Counted from the stretch's first letter, positions 8,075 through 21,589 are shown. The stretch is DNA of 64,000 nucleotides from Aquincola tertiaricarbonis (GCF_000969605.1 NZ_JZUE01000023.1:31852-95851); one strand, 5' to 3'. Numbers and translations: made by a program. The notes: generated by a model from the letters alone, not told the origin.

Positions 8075-9604
8075 TCAGCCTTCCGGCACGCCGCGGGGTG
8101 CGCTGGCGCGTGCGGCGATGGCGTCGCGGTACAGCGCCAGGTACTGCTGCGCCGGGCCGTCCCACGAGAAATTGCAGGCCATCGCGCGGCGGCGCATCTG
8201 CTGCCAGGTCACCGGCTCGACGAACACGTCGCAGGCGCGGTGGATGGCGCCTTCCAGCGCCGGGCCACTGGCCGCATCGAACATGAAGCCGGTGGCGCGG
8301 TCCTCGGCCAGGGCCTCGGGCGTGGCATCCACCACCGTGTCGGCCAGGCCGCCCACGCGGCGCACCACCGGCAGCGCGCCGTAGCGCTGGGCGTACATCT
8401 GCGTCAGGCCGCAGGGCTCGAAGCGCGAGGGCACCAGCACCAGGTCGGCACCCGCCATCACGCGGTGGGCCAGCGCTTCGTCATAGGCCAGCTTGACGCC
8501 CACCTGGCCGGCATGCGCCTGCTGCGCCATGCGGAAGGCGGCCTCCAGCGCCGGGTCGCCATTGCCCTGCAGCACCAGCTGACCGCCACGCTGCAGCAGC
8601 GCGGGCAGGGCGGCCAGCACCAGGTCCAGGCCCTTCTGCGAGGTTAGCCGGCTGACCACGCCGCACAGCGGGCCGGCAGCCTTGGTGTCCAGCCCCATCT
8701 CCTGCTGCAGCGCGCGCTTGCAGGCGGCCTTGCCGGCGCTCACCGTTTCGGCATCGAAGCGGGTGGCCAGGCCGGGGTCTTCCACCGGATTCCACAAGGC
8801 CTCGTCGATGCCGTTGATGATGCCGTGCACGTCGCTGCCGCGGCCGCGGATCACGCCGTCCAGCCCGAAGCCGTGTTCCAGCGTGGCGATCTCGCGGGCA
8901 TAACCGGGGCTCACGGTGGTCACCCGGTCGGCGAACTTCAGGCCGGCCTTCATGAACGACACCTGGCCATGGAACTCCAGCCCAGCGGGCGACATGAAGC
9001 GCGACGACAGGCCCAGCCAGGGAAAGTCCGCCGTGGGAAACAGCCCCTGGTAGGCCAGGTTGTGCACGGTGTAGACCGAGGCTGCCGCGGTGGGCGGATG
9101 GCCGGCCACGTAGGCGCAGGCCATGCCCGCATGCCAGTCATGCGCATGCATCACGTCAGGCGTCCAGGCCAGGTCCAGCTCGCCGGCGGCCAGGTGGGCG
9201 GCCACCCAGCCCAGCATCGCGAAGCGCTGCAGGTTGTCCTGCCACTCCAGGCCGCGGCTGTCCTGGTAGGGGCCGCCGCCGCGGCGGTACAGGTAGGGCG
9301 CGTCGATGAAGTACACCGGCACGCCGGTGCCGGGCATGCGGCCCAGCATCAGGCTCACCCGCCCGGCGCCGAACAGCGCACCGAGATCGAGCACCCGCTG
9401 CGGCGACTGGATGGCCGCCACCATCTGCGGCAGGCCGGGCACCAGCAGCCGCACGTCGGCACCGGCGGCGATCAGGGCCGGCGGCAGGGCCGCCACCACG
9501 TCGGCGAGGCCACCGGTCTTGACCAGCGGAAACACCTCCGCCGCCACATGCAGCACTTTCAGCGGCGCCGCCTGCGCGGCCACCGCATCTTGCGGTCGGC
9601 TCAT
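8075..9604 (-). CDS. glgA: Glycogen synthase
   Basis: 509 residues. GT5 family: the N-terminal ADP-glucose-binding motif KTGGLADVV follows [10 protein letters not shown]. The second domain carries [18 protein letters not shown] and the C-terminal site [28 protein letters not shown] (split here for length), which holds the catalytic glutamate. It transfers glucose from ADP-glucose to the non-reducing end of alpha-1,4-glucan. Its ATG overlaps the glgC stop (ATGA, 9601-9604), so the two are translationally coupled as glgCA. The protein is slightly longer than E. coli GlgA because of an extra N-terminal stretch [16 protein letters not shown]. Confidence 0.96.
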   Translation of the reverse strand: MSRPQDAVAAQAAPLKVLHVAAEVFPLVKTGGLADVVAALPPALIAAGADVRLLVPGLPQMVAAIQSPQRVLDLGALFGAGRVSLMLGRMPGTGVPVYFIDAPYLYRRGGGPYQDSRGLEWQDNLQRFAMLGWVAAHLAAGELDLAWTPDVMHAHDWHAGMACAYVAGHPPTAAASVYTVHNLAYQGLFPTADFPWLGLSSRFMSPAGLEFHGQVSFMKAGLKFADRVTTVSPGYAREIATLEHGFGLDGVIRGRGSDVHGIINGIDEALWNPVEDPGLATRFDAETVSAGKAACKRALQQEMGLDTKAAGPLCGVVSRLTSQKGLDLVLAALPALLQRGGQLVLQGNGDPALEAAFRMAQQAHAGQVGVKLAYDEALAHRVMAGADLVLVPSRFEPCGLTQMYAQRYGALPVVRRVGGLADTVVDATPEALAEDRATGFMFDAASGPALEGAIHRACDVFVEPVTWQQMRRRAMACNFSWDGPAQQYLALYRDAIAARASAPRGVPEG

Positions 9605-10866
9605 TGCAAGGCCGCCAGCATGTCCCGGGTGACGAGCACCACGCCTCCTTCACTGCGCAGGAACCTGCGCGCATCTTCTTCAGGGTTCTCGCCGATCACC
9701 ATGCCGTCGGGGATGTGGCAGCCGCGGTCGATGATGACCTTGGTCAGGCGCGCGCCGCGGCCCACCTGCACGTCGGGCAGCAGCACCGACCAGTGCACCT
9801 TGGAATGCGAATGCACCCGCACGCCCGAATACAGCACCGTGCGCCGCACCTCGCCCGAGACGATGCAGCCGCCCGAGACCAGCGACTCGATGGCCACGCC
9901 GCGGCGGTCGCCCATGTCATGCACGAACTTGGCCGGCGGCAGCTGCGGCTGGTAGGTCCAGATCGGCCACTTGGTGTCGTACAGGTCGAGCTTGGGCACG
10001 GTGGCGGTGAGGTCGATGTTGGCGTCCCAGTAGGCGTCCAGCGTGCCCACGTCGCGCCAGTAGGCTTCCTCGCCATGCAGCGCGCCCACGCAGCTCATGT
10101 CGAACGGATGGGCCACCGCGTTGCCGTTGGCCACCGCGCGCGGAATGATGTCCTTGCCGAAGTCGTGCGAGGAGTCGGGGTCGGCCATGTCGCGCTCCAG
10201 TTCCTTGAACAGGTAGCGCGCATTGAAGATGTAGATGCCCATGCTGGCCAGCGAGCGGTCCGGCTTGCCGGGCATGGCGGGCGGGTCGGCGGGCTTCTCG
10301 ATGAAGTCGAGGATCTGGCGCTTGTCGTCGATGTGCATCACGCCGAACGCCGAGGCTTCCTCGCGCGGCACCTCGATGCAGCCCACCGTGCAGTCCCGGC
10401 CCTGCTCCACATGGTCGGCCAGCATCAGCGCGTAGTTCATCTTGTAGACATGGTCGCCGGCCAGCACCACGATGTAGTCGGCCTTGTAGCTGGCGATGAT
10501 GTCCTGGTTCTGGTAGACGGCGTCCGCCGTGCCGCGGTACCAGCTTTCCTCGTCCACCCGCTGCTGCGCCGGCAGCAGGTCCACGAACTCGTTGATCTCC
10601 GGCTTCAGGAAGGCCCAGCCGCGCTGCAGGTGGCGCATCAGGCTGTGGCTCTTGTACTGGGTGATGACGCCGATGCGGCGGATGCCGGAGTTCAGGCAGT
10701 TGGACAGCGCAAAGTCGATGATGCGGAACTTGCCGCCGAAGTACACGCCGGGCTTGGCGCGGCGGTCGGTCAGGTTCTTCAGGCGGCTGCCCCGGCCGCC
10801 GGCCAGGACCAGCGCCACGGCGCGCTTGGGGAGATCGAAGTTGCGTGCGACATCGTGCTGAGCCAT
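9601..10866 (-). CDS. glgC: Glucose-1-phosphate adenylyltransferase
   Basis: 421 residues, the normal length. The nucleotidyl-transferase signature [21 protein letters not shown] is near residues 17-37, followed by [20 protein letters not shown]. The glucose-1-phosphate region EKP lies in [12 protein letters not shown], and the C-terminal half is a left-handed beta-helix. It makes ADP-glucose from ATP and glucose-1-phosphate, the committed and usually allosterically regulated step of glycogen synthesis. It is the first gene of glgCA, with a GGGAGA ribosome site a few bases upstream, and is divergent from glgP across 270 bases. Confidence 0.97.
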   Translation of the reverse strand: MAQHDVARNFDLPKRAVALVLAGGRGSRLKNLTDRRAKPGVYFGGKFRIIDFALSNCLNSGIRRIGVITQYKSHSLMRHLQRGWAFLKPEINEFVDLLPAQQRVDEESWYRGTADAVYQNQDIIASYKADYIVVLAGDHVYKMNYALMLADHVEQGRDCTVGCIEVPREEASAFGVMHIDDKRQILDFIEKPADPPAMPGKPDRSLASMGIYIFNARYLFKELERDMADPDSSHDFGKDIIPRAVANGNAVAHPFDMSCVGALHGEEAYWRDVGTLDAYWDANIDLTATVPKLDLYDTKWPIWTYQPQLPPAKFVHDMGDRRGVAIESLVSGGCIVSGEVRRTVLYSGVRVHSHSKVHWSVLLPDVQVGRGARLTKVIIDRGCHIPDGMVIGENPEEDARRFLRSEGGVVLVTRDMLAALQ

Positions 10867-11136
10867 TGGGAAGTCTCCCGTATCTGTGTTTTGGCGGAAC
10901 CGTTGACTGCGATGTACTGCTAGTGGAACTGGGAACTGCTACTGAATGGATAAGATGAACACAAGCGCACGGGGCGCCCGTTTGCAGGATAGCGCGGTGA
11001 CAAACCGGTTGCATCTGCGACAAAGCGCACTGTTCACGTTGCGTCCCCGCTGCGCCTGCAAACCATTCCAGCATGAAACCCGGCCGGAATTTTGCAGGTG
11101 CTCCCAAAATCGCGGCCTCCTGAGGAGCTCAGACTG
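10867..11136. other. Divergent glgC / glgP control region
   Basis: These 270 bases separate the glgC and glgP starts and must hold both promoters. Its A+T content is higher than its surroundings. I see good ribosome sites at each end (GGGAGA for glgC, TGAGGAG for glgP) but no -35/-10 pair convincing enough to mark, and no obvious operator. Confidence 0.5.
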
Positions 11137-13569
<2,433 letters not shown>

Positions 13570-13578
13570 TACACGACC

Positions 13579-15777
13579 ATGCTCACAGACAACGATATCG
13601 AGCGGCTGCGCAGTGGCCGCCACGGAGACCCTTTTGCCGTGCTCGGCCGGCATGAGGACACCAGCGGCCCGCAATCGCGGGTGTGGATGCGGGCCTGGCT
13701 GCCTGGCGCGCAGGCGGTGGCGGTGCTGGACGCGGCCAGCGGCCAGTCGGTCGGCGTGCTGGCGCCGCGGCTGGCCGACGGCTTCTTCGAAGGCCAGTTC
13801 GCCAGCCTGCCCACCGACTACCGCTTCCAGGTGCAGTGGCATGGCGGCGTGCAGTCGGTCGTCGACGATCCGTACCGCTTCCCGCTGCTGCTGGGCGACA
13901 CCGACGTGTGGCTGCTGGCCGAGGGCACGCACCTGCGGCCCTTCGAGGTGCTGGGCGCGCTGCCGCGCACGCTGCTGGGCGTGGAGGGCACGGCCTTCGC
14001 GGTGTGGGCGCCGAATGCCCAGCGCGTGAGCGTGGTGGGCGACTTCAACCACTGGAACGGCAGCGCCCATCCCATGCGGCTGCGCACCGAATGCGGCGTG
14101 TGGGAGCTGTTCCTGCCGGCGGTGCAGCCCGGCGCGCGCTACAAGTTCGAGCTGGTCGACCGCCATGGCCACCTGCTGCCGCAGAAGGCCGACCCCTATG
14201 CCCGCGCGGCCGAGCTGCGGCCGGCCACCGCCAGCGTGGTGGCGCCGATGCAGCCGGTGCAGCCACCCTCGGCCCAGCGCCAGCTGGCCAATGCGCTGGA
14301 TGCGCCGGTGAGCATCTACGAGGTGCACCTGGGCTCGTGGAAGCGCCGGCCCGAGGAAGGCAACCGCTGGCTCACCTGGGACGAGCTGGCCGACCAGCTG
14401 CTGCCCTACGCGCAGGACATGGGCTTCACCCACCTGGAGCTGCTGCCGGTCAGCGAGCATCCGTTCGACGGCTCCTGGGGCTACCAGCCGGTGGGCCTGT
14501 ATGCGCCCACCGCGCGCTTCGATGCGCCGGGCGAAGGTCCGGGCGGCTTCGACCGCTTCGTGGCCCGCGCCCATGGGCTGGGCCTGGGCGTCATCGTCGA
14601 CTGGGTGCCCGCGCACTTCCCGAGCGACGCGCACGGCCTGGCGCAGTTCGATGGCACCCACCTCTACGAGCATGCCGATCCGCGCGAAGGCTTCCACCAG
14701 GACTGGAACACGCTGATCTACAACTTCGGCCGCGCCGAGGTGCGCAATTTCCTGGTGGGCAATGCGCTGTACTGGCTGGAGCGGCACAACGTCGACGGCC
14801 TGCGGGTGGATGCGGTGGCTTCCATGCTCTACCGCGACTACAGCCGCAAGCACGGCGAGTGGGTGCCCAACGAATTCGGCGGCCGCGAGAACCTGGAGGC
14901 CATCGGCTTCCTCAAGCGGCTGAACGAGGTGGTGGGCGTGGAGCGGCCGCAGGGCGTGACCATCGCCGAGGAATCGACCGCCTTCCCGGCGGTGTCGCGG
15001 CCGGTGTATGCCGGCGGCCTGGGCTTCCACTACAAGTGGAACATGGGCTGGATGCACGACACGCTGCACTACTTCGGCCGTGATCCGCTGTACCGCAAGT
15101 ACCACCATGGCGAGGTGACCTTCAGCCTGGTGTATGCCTTCAACGAGAACTTCGTGCTGCCGCTGTCGCACGACGAGGTGGTGCACGGCAAGGGATCCAT
15201 CCTGGCGCGCATGCCGGGCGACCGCTGGCAGCAGTTCGCCAACCTGCGCTCGTACTACGGCTTCATGTTCGGCCACCCGGGCAAGAAGCTGCTGTTCATG
15301 GGCTGCGAGTTCGGCCAGCAACGCGAGTGGAACCACGAGTCCAGCCTGGACTGGCACCTGCTGGACGACCCGATGCACCGCGGCGTGCAGAGCCTGGTGC
15401 GCGACCTGAACCGGCTGTACGCCACCACGCCCGCGCTGCACCAGCGCGACTTCACCGGCGACGGCTTCGAGTGGCTGGACCACCAGGACGCCCAGCATTC
15501 GGTGCTGAGCTTCGTGCGGCGCGACGCCGATGGCGGCTTCATCGTGGTGGTGTGCAACTTCACGCCCACCGTGCATGAAGGCTGGCGCCTGGGCGTGCCC
15601 CAGGCCGGCCATTACCGCGAGGTGCTCAACACCGACGCCGCGGCCTATGGCGGCAGCAACGTGGGCACGCCCTTCGGTGCGGCCGCGTCGGAGCCGGTGG
15701 CCTGGCATGGCCGCGAGCATTCGGTGCTGCTGACCCTGCCGCCGCTGGCCACCGTGTTCCTCACGCTGGCACCGTGA
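13579..15777 (+). CDS. glgB: 1,4-alpha-glucan branching enzyme
   Basis: 732 residues, GH13 family with the long N-terminal form: an extra beta-sandwich ([12 protein letters not shown]) precedes the CBM48 domain ([26 protein letters not shown]). In the catalytic barrel the nucleophile is the Asp in [10 protein letters not shown] (411), the acid is in TIAEES (464), and the third acid is in [12 protein letters not shown] (532). It cuts an alpha-1,4 chain and rejoins it by an alpha-1,6 bond. It follows glgP by 9 bases and its stop TGA shares one base with the glgX ATG. Confidence 0.97.
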   Translation: MLTDNDIERLRSGRHGDPFAVLGRHEDTSGPQSRVWMRAWLPGAQAVAVLDAASGQSVGVLAPRLADGFFEGQFASLPTDYRFQVQWHGGVQSVVDDPYRFPLLLGDTDVWLLAEGTHLRPFEVLGALPRTLLGVEGTAFAVWAPNAQRVSVVGDFNHWNGSAHPMRLRTECGVWELFLPAVQPGARYKFELVDRHGHLLPQKADPYARAAELRPATASVVAPMQPVQPPSAQRQLANALDAPVSIYEVHLGSWKRRPEEGNRWLTWDELADQLLPYAQDMGFTHLELLPVSEHPFDGSWGYQPVGLYAPTARFDAPGEGPGGFDRFVARAHGLGLGVIVDWVPAHFPSDAHGLAQFDGTHLYEHADPREGFHQDWNTLIYNFGRAEVRNFLVGNALYWLERHNVDGLRVDAVASMLYRDYSRKHGEWVPNEFGGRENLEAIGFLKRLNEVVGVERPQGVTIAEESTAFPAVSRPVYAGGLGFHYKWNMGWMHDTLHYFGRDPLYRKYHHGEVTFSLVYAFNENFVLPLSHDEVVHGKGSILARMPGDRWQQFANLRSYYGFMFGHPGKKLLFMGCEFGQQREWNHESSLDWHLLDDPMHRGVQSLVRDLNRLYATTPALHQRDFTGDGFEWLDHQDAQHSVLSFVRRDADGGFIVVVCNFTPTVHEGWRLGVPQAGHYREVLNTDAAAYGGSNVGTPFGAAASEPVAWHGREHSVLLTLPPLATVFLTLAP

Positions 15778-17840
15778 TGGCCGCACCCACCGAGGGCCGG
15801 CTGCAGCCCGGCCGGCCCTGGCCGCTGGGCGCCACGGCCGAGGCCGGCGGCGTGAACTTCGCGGTGCCTTCGGCGCATGCGGAGGCGATGCTGCTGTGCC
15901 TGTTCGACGATGCCGGCCAGGTGGAGCTGCAGCGGCTGCCACTGCCGGCGCGCACCGGCGACGTGTGGCACGGCTTCCTGCCCGGCGCGGCGGCCGGCCT
16001 GGTGTACGGCTACCGTGCCCACGGGCCCTGGCAGCCGGCGGCCGGCCAGCGCTTCAACGACCTCAAGCTGCTGCTGGACCCCTGGGCGCGCGAGATCGTC
16101 GGCCGCCACCAGTGGCGCCAGGAGAACGTGGGCGCCGACCCACGCGACAACGCCACCTTCGCATTGAAGGCCCGCGTGCTGCCGGCCGACGACGGCTTCG
16201 ACTGGCAAGGCGACCGCCGGCTGCACACGCCGCTGGCCGACACCGTGCTGTACGAGCTGCATGTCAAGGGCTTCACCCGCCAGCATCCGGGCGTGCCTGC
16301 GGAGCAGCGCGGCACCTATGCCGGCCTGGCCAGCGACGCGGCGGTGGCCCACCTCAAGCGCCTGGGCGTCAGCGCCGTGAGCCTGCTGCCGGTGCACCAG
16401 CACATCGACGAAGAGCGGCTGGTGGCGATGGGCCTGAGCAACTACTGGGGCTACAACACCATCGGCTTCTTCGCGCCCGAGCCCTCGTATGCGGCCACGC
16501 CCGACGCGCGCACCGAGTTCCGCCAGATGGTGCGCCGGCTGCATGCCGAAGGCATCGAGGTCATCCTCGACGTGGTGTTCAACCACAGCGCCGAGACCGA
16601 CGAGCACGGCCCCACCATCAGCTTCCGCGGGCTGGACAACGCCGGCTGGTACCGGCTGCGCCACGAGAGCCGCGCGCTCTACGAGAACGACACCGGCTGC
16701 GGCAACACGCTGGACATCCGCCAGCCCCGTGTGCTGCAGCTGGTGATGGACAGCCTGCGCTGGTGGGTGGGCGAGATGCACGTCGACGGCTTCCGCTTCG
16801 ACCTGGCGCCGGTGCTGGGCCGCGGGAATCACGGCTTCGACCGCGACGGCGCGTTTTTCATGGCCTTGCGGCAAGACCCGCTGCTGCAGGGCGTCAAGCT
16901 GATCGCCGAGCCCTGGGACATCGGCCCCGGCGGCTACCAGCTGGGCCAGTTCCCGGCCGGCTGGCTGGAGTGGAACGACAAGTTCCGCGACACCATGCGC
17001 GCCTTCTGGCTGGGCCATCCGGCGCACCGGGGCGATTTCGCGCGACGGCTGGCCGGCTCGGCCGACCTGTTCCACCAGCGCGGCCGCGCGCCGGGCGAGG
17101 GCGTGAACTACGTGGTCTCGCACGACGGCTTCACCCTGCGCGACCTGCTCACCTACGAGCAGCGCCGCAACCAGGCCAATGGCGAGGACAACCGCGACGG
17201 CCACGGCCACAACCTGGGCTGGAACTGCGGCCAGGAGGGCGAGACCGACGATGCCGCCGTGCAGGAACGCCGCGCCCGCCTGGCGCGGGCGCTGCTGGCC
17301 ACGGTGCTGCTGGCCCAGGGCACGCCGATGATCGCCGCCGGCGACGAACTGGGCCACACCCAGGACGGGAACAACAATCCCTACTGCCAGGACAACGCCA
17401 TCACCTGGATCGACTGGGCCGCCGCCGACGAAGCGCTGATCGACTTCACCGCCCGGCTGATCGGCCTGCGCCGCACGCTGCTGCCGCTGGGCGAGCGCTG
17501 GTACAGCGGCTTTCCCGATGCCGAGGGCCAGCCCGACCTGGCCTGGTTCGGTGCCGACGGCCGGCCGCTGGGTGCGGCCCAGTGGCACGACGGCGACGCC
17601 CGTGCGCTGGGCGCCTGGATCGGCCAGCCGGGCCGGGCGCAGGCACCGCTGCTGCTGCTGGTCAATGCCGATGCGGACGACACCGCCTTCGTGCTGCCCG
17701 AGGCGCCGGCGGGCTGGCAGCGGCTGCTGGACACGGCCGAGACGGCCACGGGCACGCAGCCTGCCCCTGCGCCGGCAGCGTCGCCGCTGCGCGTGCGCGG
17801 CCGCAGCCTGGTGCTGCTGGCCGCCACCCCCGCCCCCTAA
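15777..17840 (+). CDS. glgX: Glycogen debranching enzyme (isoamylase type)
   Basis: 687 residues from the ATG at 15777, whose first base is the last base of the glgB stop (TGATG); an adjacent GTG at 15774 is the alternative. GH13_11 family: CBM48 start (GRPWPLGATAEAGGVNFAV), MVRRLHAEGIEVILDVVFNH, nucleophile Asp in GFRFDLAPVLG (342), acid in LIAEPWDIGPGG (378), and SHDGFTLRDLLTY (Asp 450). It hydrolyses alpha-1,6 branches trimmed by GlgP. The position between glgB and malQ is the usual order in a complete glycogen-recycling operon. Confidence 0.96.
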   Translation: MAAPTEGRLQPGRPWPLGATAEAGGVNFAVPSAHAEAMLLCLFDDAGQVELQRLPLPARTGDVWHGFLPGAAAGLVYGYRAHGPWQPAAGQRFNDLKLLLDPWAREIVGRHQWRQENVGADPRDNATFALKARVLPADDGFDWQGDRRLHTPLADTVLYELHVKGFTRQHPGVPAEQRGTYAGLASDAAVAHLKRLGVSAVSLLPVHQHIDEERLVAMGLSNYWGYNTIGFFAPEPSYAATPDARTEFRQMVRRLHAEGIEVILDVVFNHSAETDEHGPTISFRGLDNAGWYRLRHESRALYENDTGCGNTLDIRQPRVLQLVMDSLRWWVGEMHVDGFRFDLAPVLGRGNHGFDRDGAFFMALRQDPLLQGVKLIAEPWDIGPGGYQLGQFPAGWLEWNDKFRDTMRAFWLGHPAHRGDFARRLAGSADLFHQRGRAPGEGVNYVVSHDGFTLRDLLTYEQRRNQANGEDNRDGHGHNLGWNCGQEGETDDAAVQERRARLARALLATVLLAQGTPMIAAGDELGHTQDGNNNPYCQDNAITWIDWAAADEALIDFTARLIGLRRTLLPLGERWYSGFPDAEGQPDLAWFGADGRPLGAAQWHDGDARALGAWIGQPGRAQAPLLLLVNADADDTAFVLPEAPAGWQRLLDTAETATGTQPAPAPAASPLRVRGRSLVLLAATPAP

Positions 17841-17861
17841 ACCCCGCTCAAGCTGCCCACG

Positions 17862-19373
17862 ATGCGCCTTCCCCGACTTTCCGGCGTCCTGCTCCACCCC
17901 ACCTCGCTGCCCGGCCCGCATGGCAGCGGCGACCTGGGCCCCGCCGCCCGCCACTTCGTCGACTGGCTGCACGGTGCCGGCCAGTCGCTGTGGCAGATCC
18001 TGCCGCTGGGCGGCATCGGTCCCGGCAACTCGCCCTACATGAGCAGCAGCGCCTTCGCCGGCAACCTGCTGCTGATCGACCTGGACGAGCTGCGCCAGCA
18101 CGGCTGGCTGACCGAGGCCGACCTGGCGCCGGAGGCGGTGTTCGACGCCCGCCGCATCGACTTCGAGGCGCTGGTGCCCTACCGCATGGCGCGGCTGGCC
18201 CGTGCGGCGCGCCACTTCGCGGCCGCGCCCGGCGCCCATGCCGCGGCGTACCAGCAGTTCCGGGCCAGCCATGCCAGCTGGCTGGCCGACTATTCGCTGT
18301 TCATGACGCTGTGGGAGCACCACGGCTTCATCGACTGGACCGACTGGCCCGCGCCGCTGCGCCGCCGCGAGCCCGCTGCGCTGGAGCAAGCCCGCTTGCA
18401 GCATGCCGAGCGCATCGGCTTCTACGAGTTCTGCCAGTGGAGCTTCTTCCGCCAGTGGAAGGCGCTGCGGGCCTATGCCAACCAGCGCGGCGTGCAGATC
18501 ATGGGCGACGCGCCCATCTTCATCGCCCACCAGAGCGCCGAGGTGTGGGCGCGGCAGGAGCTGTTCGAGCTGGACGACGGCGGCCGCCCCACCGCGGTGG
18601 CCGGCGTGCCGCCGGATTTCTTCAGCGAGACCGGCCAGCGCTGGGGCAACCCGCTGTACCGCTGGAGCGCGCATGCGGCCGAGGGCTATGCCTGGTGGAC
18701 CGAGCGCATCCGCCGCATCTTCGAGATGACCGACCTGGTGCGCATCGACCATTTCCGCGGCTTCGCCGGCTACTGGGAGATCCCGGCCGACGAGCCCACC
18801 GCCATCAATGGCCAGTGGAAGCCGGGCCCGGGCGCCGCGCTGTTCGATGCGGTGGCCGCCGCGCTGGGGCCGCTGCCCATCGTGGCCGAGGACCTGGGCG
18901 TCATCACGCCGGACGTGGTGGAACTGCGCCAGCGCTTCAAGTTCCCGGGCATGCTGATCCTGCAGTTCGCCTTCGGCGGCGGCAGCGACAACACCTACCT
19001 GCCGCACAACCACACGCCCGACAGCGTGGTGTACACCGGCACCCACGACAACAACACCACGCTGGGCTGGTGGCACGAGGCCGGCGAGGCCGAGCGCCAC
19101 CATGCCCGCAGCTACCTGGCCACCGACAGCGCCCACATCCTGCCGGCCATGCTGCGCACCGCCGCCGCCTCGGTGGCCGACACCGCCATCTTCCCGATGC
19201 AGGACGTGCTGGGCCTGGGTGCCGAGGCCCGCATGAACGTGCCCGGCGTGGGCGACGGCGCCTGGGCCTGGCGCTTCGAATGGAGCCAGGTGCGGCCGGA
19301 GCACGGCCAGGCATTGCACGAACTTTGCAAGCAGTACGGCCGGCTGCGCAGTTCACCGCAGCCCAAGCGGTAG
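17862..19373 (+). CDS. malQ: 4-alpha-glucanotransferase (amylomaltase)
   Basis: 503 residues, GH77 family, the compact form without the extra N-terminal domains of E. coli MalQ. The start RLPRLSGVLLHPTSLPGPHGSGDLG is diagnostic. Catalytic residues are Asp 296 in VRIDHFRGF, Glu 343 in IVAEDLG and Asp 396 in TGTHDNNTT. It moves maltodextrin segments between chains, rescuing short oligosaccharides left by GlgP and GlgX. It is the last gene of the operon, 21 bases after glgX. No terminator with a T-run is visible behind it. Confidence 0.96.
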   Translation: MRLPRLSGVLLHPTSLPGPHGSGDLGPAARHFVDWLHGAGQSLWQILPLGGIGPGNSPYMSSSAFAGNLLLIDLDELRQHGWLTEADLAPEAVFDARRIDFEALVPYRMARLARAARHFAAAPGAHAAAYQQFRASHASWLADYSLFMTLWEHHGFIDWTDWPAPLRRREPAALEQARLQHAERIGFYEFCQWSFFRQWKALRAYANQRGVQIMGDAPIFIAHQSAEVWARQELFELDDGGRPTAVAGVPPDFFSETGQRWGNPLYRWSAHAAEGYAWWTERIRRIFEMTDLVRIDHFRGFAGYWEIPADEPTAINGQWKPGPGAALFDAVAAALGPLPIVAEDLGVITPDVVELRQRFKFPGMLILQFAFGGGSDNTYLPHNHTPDSVVYTGTHDNNTTLGWWHEAGEAERHHARSYLATDSAHILPAMLRTAAASVADTAIFPMQDVLGLGAEARMNVPGVGDGAWAWRFEWSQVRPEHGQALHELCKQYGRLRSSPQPKR

Positions 19374-19471
19374 CACGTTCGGGGTCTGCAGCCAACGCAT
19401 GAAGTTCCTCGCGGGCCGAGGATGCAGCCGCCCTAGACTGCCCCTCGCTCACAACCCACAGGAGCTACACG

Positions 19472-21091
19472 ATGATGCCAATCCTCTCGCGTACTGGCCG
19501 CGGGCGCACGCCCGCGGCCCTCGCGGCAGCCGCCGGCCTTGCACTGGCGATGCTGCTGCCCCTGCAGCTGCAGGCGCAGACGCTGCGATGGTCCTCTGCC
19601 GGCGATCCGCTGACGCTGGACCCCTATGCGCAGAACGAGTCGCTGACCAACGCCATCAACGGGCAGGTGTATGAGTTCCTGGTGGCGCGCGACAAGCAGC
19701 TCAACATCGTGCCGCAGCTGGCCACCGAATGGCGCCAGGACGGCCCGCTGAAATGGATCTTCAAGCTGCGGCCGGGCGTCAAGTTCCATGACGGCCGGCC
19801 CTTCACCGCCGACGACGTGGTGTTCTCGGTGGAGCGCGCCAAGCAGCCCACCTCGCAGATCGCGGTGTATGCCAATGCCATGGGCACGGTGCGCAAGATC
19901 GACGACCTGACGGTGGAGTTCACCACGCCGCAGTTCGAGCCCATCTTCCTGCAGAAGCTCAACACCATCTACATCATGAGCAAGGGTTGGGCGGAGCAGA
20001 ACAACGCCACCGTCACGCAGAACTTCGCCGCCAAGGAAGAGGCCTTCGCCGCCCGCAACATGAACGGCACCGGCCCCTTCATGCTGGTGAGCCGCGCGCC
20101 AGGCGTGAAGACGGCCTACAAGCGCAACCCGAACTACTGGGGCCGCATCGAGGGCAACGTGCAGGAGGTGGTGTTCACGCCCATCGCCAGCGGCGCCACC
20201 CGCACCGCGGCGCTGATCTCCGGCGAGCTGGACTTCGTGCTCGACCCGCCCCCCACCGACGTGGAGCGCCTGCGCCGCACGCCGGGCGTGAAGATCGTCG
20301 ACGGGCCGGAGAGCCGCGTCATCTTCATCGGCATGGACCAGGGGCGCGACGAGCTGCTCTACAGCAGCGTCAAGGGCAAGAACCCGCTGAAGGACGTGCG
20401 GGTGCGCAAGGCGCTGTACCACGCCATCGACATCGAGACGATCAAGACCAAGCTGATGAACGGCCAGGCCGCGCCCACCGGCGCGCTGGTGCCTTCACCG
20501 CTGGCCACCTTCAACGATCCCGAGATCGAGCGCCGCCTGCCCTACGACGTGGAGCTGGCGAAGAAGCTGATGGCCGAGGCCGGCTATCCCGACGGCTTCG
20601 AGATCACCTTCGACACGCCGAACGACCGCTACGTGAACGACGAGCGCATCGCCGTGACGCTGGCCTCGCAGTGGGCCCGCATCGGCGTGAAGGTGCGGGT
20701 GAACGCGCAGACCAAGTCGCTGTTCTTCAACAAGGTGGAGAAGCTCGATACCTCGATGTACCTGTTCGGCTGGGGCGGCGCCATCACCGATGCCGAGACC
20801 ACCTTCACCCCCATCTACCGCAACCGCGGCGCCAAGGGTGTGGGCGAGTACAACCGCGGCAACTACGTCGACGACGAGCTGGACGCGCTGGCGGCCGCTT
20901 CCAGCAAGGAGCAGGACCCGGCCAAGCGCAAGGCGCTGATCAAGCAGACCATCCTGCGCCACAACGAGCAGGTGCGCCACATTCCGCTGCACCGGCAGTT
21001 CATCCCGTGGGCCGCGAGGCCCAACGTGAACGTGGTGCACCGCGCCGACAACTGGCTGGAATGGCAGTGGGTGACGGTGGCCAAGCCCTGA
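19472..21091 (+). CDS. ABC transporter solute-binding protein, peptide/nickel family (SBP_bac_5)
   Basis: 539 residues starting at a double ATG behind CAGGAGCTACACG. A signal peptide (LALAMLLPLQLQA, cut near AQ-TLRW) sends it to the periplasm. Family 5 marks are LTLDPYAQNESLTN, the RPGVKFHDGRPFTADDVVFSVER region and RKALYHAIDIETIK. It should bind a di- or oligopeptide or similar solute for an ABC importer. No permease or ATPase gene lies beside it, so it is an orphan that must work with a transporter encoded elsewhere. It ends 6 bases before the convergent response-regulator gene. Confidence 0.92.
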   Translation: MMPILSRTGRGRTPAALAAAAGLALAMLLPLQLQAQTLRWSSAGDPLTLDPYAQNESLTNAINGQVYEFLVARDKQLNIVPQLATEWRQDGPLKWIFKLRPGVKFHDGRPFTADDVVFSVERAKQPTSQIAVYANAMGTVRKIDDLTVEFTTPQFEPIFLQKLNTIYIMSKGWAEQNNATVTQNFAAKEEAFAARNMNGTGPFMLVSRAPGVKTAYKRNPNYWGRIEGNVQEVVFTPIASGATRTAALISGELDFVLDPPPTDVERLRRTPGVKIVDGPESRVIFIGMDQGRDELLYSSVKGKNPLKDVRVRKALYHAIDIETIKTKLMNGQAAPTGALVPSPLATFNDPEIERRLPYDVELAKKLMAEAGYPDGFEITFDTPNDRYVNDERIAVTLASQWARIGVKVRVNAQTKSLFFNKVEKLDTSMYLFGWGGAITDAETTFTPIYRNRGAKGVGEYNRGNYVDDELDALAAASSKEQDPAKRKALIKQTILRHNEQVRHIPLHRQFIPWAARPNVNVVHRADNWLEWQWVTVAKP

Positions 21092-21097
21092 GGCAGG

Positions 21098-21481
21098 TCA
21101 GGCGGCCGGCTTGCCGGCCGCGACCGCCGCGGCGATCTCGGCCAGCAGCGAATCCATCTCTTCCACCTCGAAGGGCTTGGGCAGCGAGCGCACGGTGTCG
21201 CCCAGCGTCTCCAGCCCGCGCGTGAGCGCATAGCCGGAGGACAGCACCACCCAGGTGCCCGGCGCCTTGGCCAGCACCGCGCGGGCCAGGTCCACGCCCG
21301 ACATGGTGGGCAGGCTCACGTCGGTGATGACGACGTCGCAGGGCTGGCGCTCGAAGGCGGCCAGCGCCTCTTCCGCGGTGGCGAACGATTCGACGACACG
21401 GTCGTCGGCTTCGAGCAGCAGCCCGATCGTTTCGCGCAACTCGTCGTTGTCCTCGACGTAATAGATCTGCAGCGCAGGCAT
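21098..21481 (-). CDS. Single-domain response regulator
   Basis: 127 residues from the ATG at 21479-21481; the frame is open further upstream but the receiver domain begins at MPALQIYYVEDND. The acidic pocket is Glu10/Asp11, the phospho-acceptor is Asp54 in VVITDVSLP, and the conserved lysine is in LPKPFEV. No output domain follows; the tail is Ala-rich. It should pass a phosphoryl signal by protein contact, like CheY or Spo0F-type proteins. No kinase gene is adjacent, so its partner cannot be told. Codons near the end encode a 9-bp inverted repeat (21102-21121). Confidence 0.85.
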   Translation of the reverse strand: MPALQIYYVEDNDELRETIGLLLEADDRVVESFATAEEALAAFERQPCDVVITDVSLPTMSGVDLARAVLAKAPGTWVVLSSGYALTRGLETLGDTVRSLPKPFEVEEMDSLLAEIAAAVAAGKPAA

Positions 21482-21536
21482 GGCAAGGGGCCCCGGAAGG
21501 GCAGGTGCGGCTAAGGGAAGGGGGGGTTGTAGCACG

Positions 21537-21555
21537 GCGGCGACATTGTCGCCGC
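21537..21555 (-). terminator. Hairpin after the fliS-fliT-ycgR-pseudopilin unit
   Basis: A perfect 8-bp stem (GCGGCGAC / GTCGCCGC) with a 3-base ATT loop lies 34 bases beyond the pseudopilin stop. No T-run follows on the minus strand, so it may only stabilise the 3' end. Confidence 0.4.
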
Positions 21556-21589
21556 TGGGCGAGCTCCCCAGCCTTGCATGAAGCGCGCC

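Noticed and set aside
21102..21121. 9-bp perfect inverted repeat near the response-regulator stop as a terminator for the solute-binding protein gene
   Set aside because: It lies within codons for AAGKPAA of the regulator and has no T-run, so it may be coding coincidence.
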